From: Muribaculaceae bacterium
Lineage (GTDB): Bacteria > Bacteroidota > Bacteroidia > Bacteroidales > Muribaculaceae
DNA: 64,000 nt
NCBI GenBank assembly: GCA_009775125.1
Contig: VSPD01000007.1
Span: forward strand, 1 to 64,000
Reading direction: 5' to 3'
The position numbers and the translations under genes were made by a program. The first letter of the stretch is position 1, and each line of letters opens with the position of its first letter. The notes under the pieces are model-generated. The model was not told the origin of the DNA. It did no database searches and saw nothing but the letters and a program-made list of their open reading frames with translations. Shown here in pieces: positions 58,812-64,000 of the stretch.

Positions 58812-59423
58812 CTATTTGAACAGCTCGCAGAAGCCTTGCTTGTTAAATTGGTAATACATCTCGATGCGCTCAGGGGTGTCGTTTTCGAGAAGCAGAAGCA
58901 GCTCTTTGGCAAATTCAAGTGTCGCGGAACCATTTGCCGTGACGATATTATGGTCGGCCACCGCTTGCTTGTGAATGTAACCATCAGGATTGGAGTAGTT
59001 TTCGCCGCCCCACAGTTTCAGCTGGTCGAGGCCATTGCCCGTATGGTTGATATTGTTGAGGAAGCCATGTTTAGCCATAAATGAAGCGGCGTTACATACA
59101 GCCCCTACAATTTTCCCGTCGGCAACGGCCTTGGAAACGACAGGCACAACCTTATCGGCAATCGGCGTCATCCAGCCAAATCCGCCTATAAGGACGAGCG
59201 CGGCATAATCTTCGGGCATCGTGTCAAAGGAATAGTCGGGCACCATACGGAAGCCTCCTATCGCTTTTACAGACTCCATTGACGGAGCTACAATTTTGTT
59301 GACATATTTCGGATTTTCTTTCAACGCATAGTCGTCGGAGGCTATTGCCTGGGCGAGATACACCATCTCATGTTCCGCAAAATCGGGAAGCAGGACATAT
59401 AAAATTTCGTTGTTCATTTCCAT
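58812..59423 (-). CDS. DJ-1/PfpI family protein
   Basis: A 203-aa protein of the DJ-1/PfpI superfamily. VGAVCNAASFMAKHG holds the nucleophilic-elbow Cys. AALVLIGGFGW is the conserved strand. Members include glyoxalase III, chaperone-like proteins and other hydrolases. The activity is not visible. Confidence 0.85.
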   Translation of the reverse strand: MEMNNEILYVLLPDFAEHEMVYLAQAIASDDYALKENPKYVNKIVAPSMESVKAIGGFRMVPDYSFDTMPEDYAALVLIGGFGWMTPIADKVVPVVSKAVADGKIVGAVCNAASFMAKHGFLNNINHTGNGLDQLKLWGGENYSNPDGYIHKQAVADHNIVTANGSATLEFAKELLLLLENDTPERIEMYYQFNKQGFCELFK

Positions 59424-59455
59424 TCGTGTTTGCGAAATGCAAATATACTAATTTT

Positions 59456-59911
59456 TTATGTTACTTTGCGTATAGGCGCGGTTGGACTTTTGAGCTTGTT
59501 TTTATTCACATTGATGTAAAGCAGGTCGTCGTGGTCGGTGATACTGTACAGCTCATGAAAGTCGGCGGTCATGAGATAAAATTCATCGAGGCCGTCGCAA
59601 TCGCCGATAAAAGTGTAGATGTCGGACATGCGGCCTTTGAAAACCACGAAATCCGTATTCCAGTAATCGATAATGAAATAGAGGATTGCATCCCGATCTA
59701 TTACATCCGGAAGATGCCGGTAAGGGTCTTCCATATTGCAATCAATCCACTCCGGGACATACTTGAAACTCAGCCATAACGCTCGTGGGTTGCCAATAAC
59801 GAACGTGTCATAAAGCCGCTGCAATAAAACTTCCTTTTCCTGTCCTTCGAGTTTTAGCAGCGGAAGTTTATTGTCACGGACCGTGCGGTCTATTTCCTCA
59901 TAATCGAACAT
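59456..59911 (-). CDS. Unidentified small host protein, immunity-like
   Basis: A 151-aa acidic, Tyr- and Asp-rich protein (DNKLPLLKLEGQEKEVLLQ, FIGDCDGLDEFYLMT). Composition and solitary layout are like SUKH- or Imm-type immunity proteins, but no motif is decisive. Its coding strand matches its neighbours. Confidence 0.45.
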   Translation of the reverse strand: MFDYEEIDRTVRDNKLPLLKLEGQEKEVLLQRLYDTFVIGNPRALWLSFKYVPEWIDCNMEDPYRHLPDVIDRDAILYFIIDYWNTDFVVFKGRMSDIYTFIGDCDGLDEFYLMTADFHELYSITDHDDLLYINVNKNKLKSPTAPIRKVT

Positions 59912-59931
59912 AACGTATTCTGTGAGATTGA

Positions 59932-60651
59932 TTATTCCACTTTCACCGAGATGCTGTCAAACGGCTTTGGACGGCCGATGCTCACATGGAATGTGTCGCC
60001 GTCCCAACCGGTCTTATTGATGGCCGACTTGCGACCGGCAGCGCAACGGGGCAAATCTTCATCCCATTTCGACGCAACTACCTCGCCGGTGGCCGTGCTC
60101 ACAATCTCCACTTTCAGCGCATCGCCCACTTTCTGCCCGAAGCAGTTATATACCAACGCACGGTGCGACCTGTCGCGGCTCAACTTTGAGTGACGTTCGA
60201 GCAAAATCTTCTTTTCGAATCCGCAGTCGCGCAGATTTTGCATAATCTCATCTCGCCGTTGCGCCAGCCGATTCTTGCCGCCGTTAGCATCATCAATCTC
60301 CGTCAAGACATCAAGCACGAGATTGGCGACATATTCCATAAACTCCTCGCCGAACTCTTTGAATTCATATAGCCTGCGAGACGTGTCGAGATCCAAATCG
60401 TAGGTTGACACATTGAACGCCCCTTTCCAATTCTTGTATCCGGCACTCACATCTTGTTTTTCGACATTGGCGCAGATTGTGAGCCGACCGTTTCCGTCGA
60501 GATCGATGGGCGACAGCTCGTGCAGGATTACCTGACAGATGCCAAAAGTGGCAACATACAGATGGGCCACGTCGCAGTAGTTCGATTGCTCCTTGATACG
60601 TCGCGCGACAATATCGTCGTCCTCAAAGGAGAGCATTTGCAGCTTTGCCAT
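59932..60651 (-). CDS. Unidentified host protein
   Basis: A 239-aa, mostly helical and charged protein, no motif. It starts 9 bp after the Sel1 gene stop and precedes the small acidic protein gene. Probably cotranscribed with the Sel1 gene. A role in effector immunity is possible only from context. Confidence 0.45.
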   Translation of the reverse strand: MAKLQMLSFEDDDIVARRIKEQSNYCDVAHLYVATFGICQVILHELSPIDLDGNGRLTICANVEKQDVSAGYKNWKGAFNVSTYDLDLDTSRRLYEFKEFGEEFMEYVANLVLDVLTEIDDANGGKNRLAQRRDEIMQNLRDCGFEKKILLERHSKLSRDRSHRALVYNCFGQKVGDALKVEIVSTATGEVVASKWDEDLPRCAAGRKSAINKTGWDGDTFHVSIGRPKPFDSISVKVE

Positions 60652-60660
60652 AGTTCCCTG

Positions 60661-61806
60661 TTATTTCAAGTCGCGGAATTTCTTGTTGCCGAGAGCGTTT
60701 TCGGCGGCGCGGTTGCCGTGGGAGGCCGCGCGTTTAAAATAATCGTATGCCTTGCGCAAGTCGACCTCAACGCCAAGCCCTTTCAGGTACATGTTGCCGA
60801 TTTCGTATTCAGCCTCATCTGCAAAAGAATACCTTTTCATGCTTTTGTCGCCGGCTACCTGCATGTACAATGCCATAGCAGCCGCATAATCCCTTTGGCA
60901 TCCCGCACCGCGTTTGTAGCACTCCGCCAATTTTAATTTGGCAGAAATGTTTCCGCTGCCGGCGGCCTTTTGAAACCATTCAAACGCCTTGTCGAAATCT
61001 CTTTCCACGCCCTTGCCGTTGAGATATGCGGCCGCCACCACGAAATATGCGGGGCTATATCCCAGTTCCGCCGCCTTCATATAACATTCAAACGCTTTTT
61101 CATCAGATACTTCCCGGCTGTATATATTTCCTAAATCGTAATACGAAGCCCCGTCCTTGTTCCCTGTTGAAACCTCCTCATAGAGCCGCATCGCCTCATC
61201 AACCCGGTCCGGCAGATCGCTGTCAATTTCTTCCGGTACGTCACAACCGTGATACAATGCGTCGGCCAGATTCCTCTTGTCTTTGGCGGTTCCCTTTTTG
61301 GCTTTCGCCCTCAATATATTTATCAAACGTTCATGCCACGCCAAAGCTGCATCCCGGCCTTCCTTTTCGGTCATATCGTCGGGGCGGTCGTGCACATAAA
61401 GATTCATCAGGGATTTTGCCGCGCTCGCCACGCCTTTGTCCGCTTTCTTCGTCAGCACCTCAATCATCCTGTAAAGCCATTTCCGGCCCAACGGCATGCG
61501 CCGCTCCGGCTCCATATCATCGCAGACAAATCGGTAATAGTCAGCAAGGAACTTTATCGCCTTCATATTGTCGGCTTCCGCCGCTCTCTCCATCCAAGGC
61601 AGAAAGCGGGAGGAATCCTCGCAACAGAATGTATAATAATACAAGCCAAGCATATATTGCGCCGGAGCATTGCCCTGCTCGGCAGCATGGGTTATTGCCT
61701 CGACGGCTTGCCGTGCAGAGACGGCATCCCCTTCTCCGGCATGGCATTTTATAAATTGCCGGATGATTTTGAAATACTTCGATAAGCCGTTGTTTTTTAC
61801 ACACAT
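60661..61806 (-). CDS. Sel1-repeat (TPR-like) protein
   Basis: A 381-aa protein built of Sel1 repeats: AEQGNAPAQYMLGLYY, AAELGYSPAYFVVAAAYLNGKG, AAGSGNISAKLKLAECYKRGAG, AEYEIGNMYLKGLGVEVDLRKAYDYFKRAASHGNRAAENALG. Such repeats scaffold protein partners. No signal peptide is evident, so it may be cytoplasmic. It is first in a short - strand unit. Confidence 0.85.
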   Translation of the reverse strand: MCVKNNGLSKYFKIIRQFIKCHAGEGDAVSARQAVEAITHAAEQGNAPAQYMLGLYYYTFCCEDSSRFLPWMERAAEADNMKAIKFLADYYRFVCDDMEPERRMPLGRKWLYRMIEVLTKKADKGVASAAKSLMNLYVHDRPDDMTEKEGRDAALAWHERLINILRAKAKKGTAKDKRNLADALYHGCDVPEEIDSDLPDRVDEAMRLYEEVSTGNKDGASYYDLGNIYSREVSDEKAFECYMKAAELGYSPAYFVVAAAYLNGKGVERDFDKAFEWFQKAAGSGNISAKLKLAECYKRGAGCQRDYAAAMALYMQVAGDKSMKRYSFADEAEYEIGNMYLKGLGVEVDLRKAYDYFKRAASHGNRAAENALGNKKFRDLK

Positions 61807-61831
61807 ATTTGGCTACTCTCTGCTTATGGTT

Positions 61832-62032
61832 TCACCGCTTGTAATTGCGTTTTATCTCATCAATGGATTTGCCGCCGATGCCGAAATTTTCATCTGAGAG
61901 TTCCTTGATGGTTACAGTGAAAAACTGCTCCGGGATATGGGTTATCTCAGAGGCCGTCGCCGTGAGTCGTTCAATCAACTCTTTCTTTTGTTCCGGGGTA
62001 AGTTTTCCGCTCTCGATGGATATATAAGGCAT
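61832..62032 (-). CDS. 4-oxalocrotonate tautomerase family protein
   Basis: A 66-aa protein beginning MPYISIESGK; after Met removal the catalytic Pro1 is exposed. Residues up to TPEQKKELIERLT follow the family. It is an enol-keto tautomerase by fold, but the substrate is unknown. Confidence 0.9.
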   Translation of the reverse strand: MPYISIESGKLTPEQKKELIERLTATASEITHIPEQFFTVTIKELSDENFGIGGKSIDEIKRNYKR

Positions 62033-62105
62033 AGTTAATCAATTCAATTATAAATGAGCATGTTCGAGGTATTCCGGATTCTTTCTCAGGGAAATTATTT
62101 CCATA

Positions 62106-62570
62106 TCAGTTGCCGATATGCTCATTGTCTTTAATGAACATTGCCGACCCTATATATGGGGATATGAATGTGAGGGTGTCGCCATGACCGATGGCATAGG
62201 CGGTGGAATCGTTGAGCAGACGCAGCATATCATGCTCTACGACCATATTGTCGCAAGCCTTTTCGGTGACGAGCATGTTTTCGAAACGGATGGTGTCGTT
62301 GGCGATTACAAACCCGCCGTTAATTATGTTGCAGTCTGTTGAAAGGCTGAATATGTTGTCCTGCTCGTTAAATGACAACTTATACTTTGACCCGGCATCA
62401 AAATTGGTCGACACGCTGTCTACGCGGTACGAATCAAGATGCCACACTCCCTGCACGCCTGTGGTGTCAAGCACGGTGTTTTCTGCGGTGTCTGCCGATT
62501 TATTGGCGGTGGTGCATGCCCCGAGGGCAATTGCCGCCAGAGACATTAAATAAAAAAAGTTTTTATTCAT
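62106..62570 (-). CDS. META/HslJ-like lipoprotein
   Basis: A 154-aa protein with a lipoprotein signal (MSLAAIALGAC, Cys near residue 19) and a META-type domain (WHLDSYRVDSVS, KLSFNEQDNIFSLSTDCNIINGGF). Start 62570 matches the signal; a longer frame is unlikely. Likely outer-membrane anchored. Function of META domains is not settled. Confidence 0.8.
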   Translation of the reverse strand: MNKNFFYLMSLAAIALGACTTANKSADTAENTVLDTTGVQGVWHLDSYRVDSVSTNFDAGSKYKLSFNEQDNIFSLSTDCNIINGGFVIANDTIRFENMLVTEKACDNMVVEHDMLRLLNDSTAYAIGHGDTLTFISPYIGSAMFIKDNEHIGN

Positions 62571-62645
62571 ATAGTGGATGATTGAAATATTTGTTTCAGA
62601 TGTTCGTCGCAAAACATTGTCGGGGCTTGAAGATATTTGCCTACC

Positions 62646-62858
62646 TCACTCAGAGCAAGAATCGCTATGAACATGATTAAAATTATTACTGAGTTGGCGC
62701 GCCCGGCGGCCGAATACTATTGATGTGGCAGCTGCCGTGGCTACGCAAGAGATAGGAGCAAGTGAATCGAAGGCATCGAAACAAGCCCTTATAAAAGCCA
62801 TTACGGCAATTACCGCAAAAAGCCATTGCATTATCCTGTAAAACCGAATTGTCTTCAT
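62646..62858 (-). CDS. Small putative membrane protein
   Basis: A 70-aa protein with two hydrophobic segments separated by Asp residues. ATG at 62858 is preferred to the 62876 one because it begins the helix. No family. Confidence 0.4.
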   Translation of the reverse strand: MKTIRFYRIMQWLFAVIAVMAFIRACFDAFDSLAPISCVATAAATSIVFGRRARQLSNNFNHVHSDSCSE

Positions 62859-62886
62859 AACGCTGTTGAGAGTCAATGCTTTGAGT

Positions 62887-62922
62887 ATAGGGACAGCAGT
62901 ACACGAGCCGTGCGTCCCTACA
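62887..62922 (+). repeat. Diverged copy of the palindromic repeat
   Basis: Keeps ACGAGCCGTGCGTCCCTACA and the ATAGGGAC end but has a modified left stem. It belongs to the family at 4090-4183 and 5625-5653. Confidence 0.65.
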
Positions 62923-63009
62923 CATATAATGCAAAGATAGTGATAATTATTGAATAAGTATGCTATGACAGGTAAAAGAAAGGCTGCGAAATTTATTTGA
63001 ATCTATTTT

Positions 63010-63102
63010 GCAGGAACACAATCCTCCGGCTTGTGATTATATTTTTCACAAGCCGGAGGATTCTTTGCTTATAGCAAAGCGCTTCGCGGTTAGTGTTCCT
63101 GC
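63010..63102. other. Three-way inverted-repeat structure
   Basis: GCAGGAACAC (63010-63019) pairs with GTGTTCCTGC (63093-63102) and encloses a perfect 17-bp hairpin (63020-63036/63046-63062) and a 6-bp hairpin CTTTGC/GCAAAG (63063-63079). The remaining 63103-63539 has ACTTTC/GAAAGT but no convincing gene. It looks like a small mobile repeat or structured RNA. Confidence 0.5.
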
Positions 63103-63539
63103 CGGGTGGATAATAATAAACCGGGCATCGGCGCTGGATGCGCTGATGTCCGGTCCAATATAAGTTCCACACCAAAGGATGCGATGAAACTCCGATAAGA
63201 CAGGATTTGAGTGCTCGCATACCTTTGTAATCCGTCCGGCCGGCATATAGCCGACACTTTCTTGCGAAAGTTGAGGCCCGCCATCGGGATGCTAAGCTTG
63301 TCTCGGGATTTCAGAATAATTTGAAGAGTTTCCCAATCAACTTTGATGTGGGGATTTTTCAGTCTTTCAATCTTGGGAGGTTTAAACCTCCCCGGCTCGT
63401 CTGCCTTTTGGTTTTCTAACGCAAAGTTAACACGAAAAGTTCGGCTTTCCAAATTTCCGCCTCATATTTTTTTATTTTTTATCTTCGTTACAACTATTTG
63501 CACTTTTCTTCCGTTATAAGGAAAGAAATTATATCGAAA

Positions 63540-64000
63540 ATGAATATGAAGAGCTTATCTAAATTTTTTATCGCTTCGATGGCAACGGCCGCTATGCTGT
63601 CGGCTTGCAGTTCGAAATCGGCCACTGAAACAGAGAAGGTCGCGCCTTTTGTCACGGAAACGGCTCAATGGGCCGACAGTGCCACTGTGGGCAAATCTTC
63701 GGTGTCGGTGAGCATACGCGCCCAGTATCCGGCGAAGGGGCCGTCGAACCTTGTAAATGCCACCCGCGCCTGGATAGCCGCTACGCTTGCATGCTCAGAC
63801 ACGCTCATCGCCGGAGTGCATGAACACGAAAATGACGCCAATGATTTATTTAAATATGTGGGCGGCGAGCTTATCAAGGAGTCGCAGGCCGACTTGCGTT
63901 CGTCCAAAGAGCCCGGCATGGAATATGAATTTATGTGGGATATTACGGCACCTGTTGCATCTGACAGCTGCGTGACCTATACTTCAAATTTCTACTGCTA
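63540..64000 (+). CDS. Lipoprotein, DUF3298/RsiV-like, truncated by the window end
   Basis: The first 153 codons, with no stop before 64000. The signal peptide has a lipobox (AAMLSACSS, Cys near residue 23), followed by a periplasmic domain with a hydrophilic Asp/Glu-rich region. The layout recalls DUF3298/RsiV-like lipoproteins; this is weak and from memory. The ATG at 63540 was chosen over the nearby second ATG at 63546. Confidence 0.6.
   Translation, partial: MNMKSLSKFFIASMATAAMLSACSSKSATETEKVAPFVTETAQWADSATVGKSSVSVSIRAQYPAKGPSNLVNATRAWIAATLACSDTLIAGVHEHENDANDLFKYVGGELIKESQADLRSSKEPGMEYEFMWDITAPVASDSCVTYTSNFYC

Noticed and set aside
63090..63452. 120-codon open frame on the - strand
   Set aside because: Two same-strand frames overlap and it crosses the inverted-repeat element; no protein features.
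1..64000. CRISPR array
   Set aside because: No regularly spaced direct repeats with unique spacers and no cas genes were seen.

Overview
The window looks like a Bacteroidales chromosome, probably a Muribaculaceae-type gut lineage, carrying one complete integrated phage. This rests on the gene families (yicC-gmk-nadD cluster, DUF5063, M18 peptidase, GH26 mannanase) and on many copies of the Bacteroidetes sigma-factor promoter: a -7 box TAnnTTTG, often with TTG about 20 nt upstream. Naming the family is inference; there is no rRNA gene to test it.

Layout. 1-7823: host housekeeping genes: yicC, gmk, nadD, a DUF5063 gene, an M18 aminopeptidase, an RsmF-type rRNA methylase, tsaB and a secreted GH26 enzyme. 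Intergenic palindromic repeats lie between several of them. 7933-8005: tRNA-Pro(CGG), the integration site. 7992-55661: a ~47.7 kb prophage bounded by a 16-bp direct repeat that includes the tRNA 3' end. 55798-56501: a MntA-HepT toxin-antitoxin pair. 56643-56725: tRNA-Leu(CAA). 57152-64000: host accessory genes (acetyltransferase, DJ-1/PfpI protein, unidentified proteins resembling toxin-immunity cargo, Sel1 repeats, tautomerase, META lipoprotein), ending in a truncated lipoprotein gene.

Phage organisation. The integrase (8130-9350) and the CI-like repressor (55142-55516) are on the + strand. Every other called phage protein gene is on the - strand. The early block (55016 to 44952) holds a Cro-like HTH, a LuxR-type HTH protein, a primase-helicase, a DnaA-domain-IV-like protein, an antirepressor, HicAB, a BRCT protein with a decayed exonuclease domain, and small overlapping genes behind a complex RNA leader. 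A control region (44100-44950) separates it from the late block: head protease-scaffold, major capsid, tail tube, packaging proteins, terminase, a lysis cassette (holin, amidase, u-spanin, membrane protein), portal, connectors, a 2032-aa tail protein, tape measure and tail hub.

The most distinctive part is 15.8-20.8 kb. A diversity-generating retroelement (DGR: reverse transcriptase, Avd-like protein, template repeat, C-type-lectin-like target with variable repeat) lies inside the tail module. Ten of the twelve template/variable differences fall on template adenines. Directly beside the reverse transcriptase gene lie about 1.2 kb without a credible gene but with many long hairpins. G.U pairs in several stems point to a + strand RNA, and a two-copy internal motif keeps exact spacing. 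I regard this as the best candidate for an undescribed system: a large structured phage RNA next to a tail-targeting DGR. Two smaller structured non-coding elements (33.7 kb and 44.6 kb) and a leader with mutually exclusive pairings (46.35-46.6 kb) may be related regulatory RNAs.
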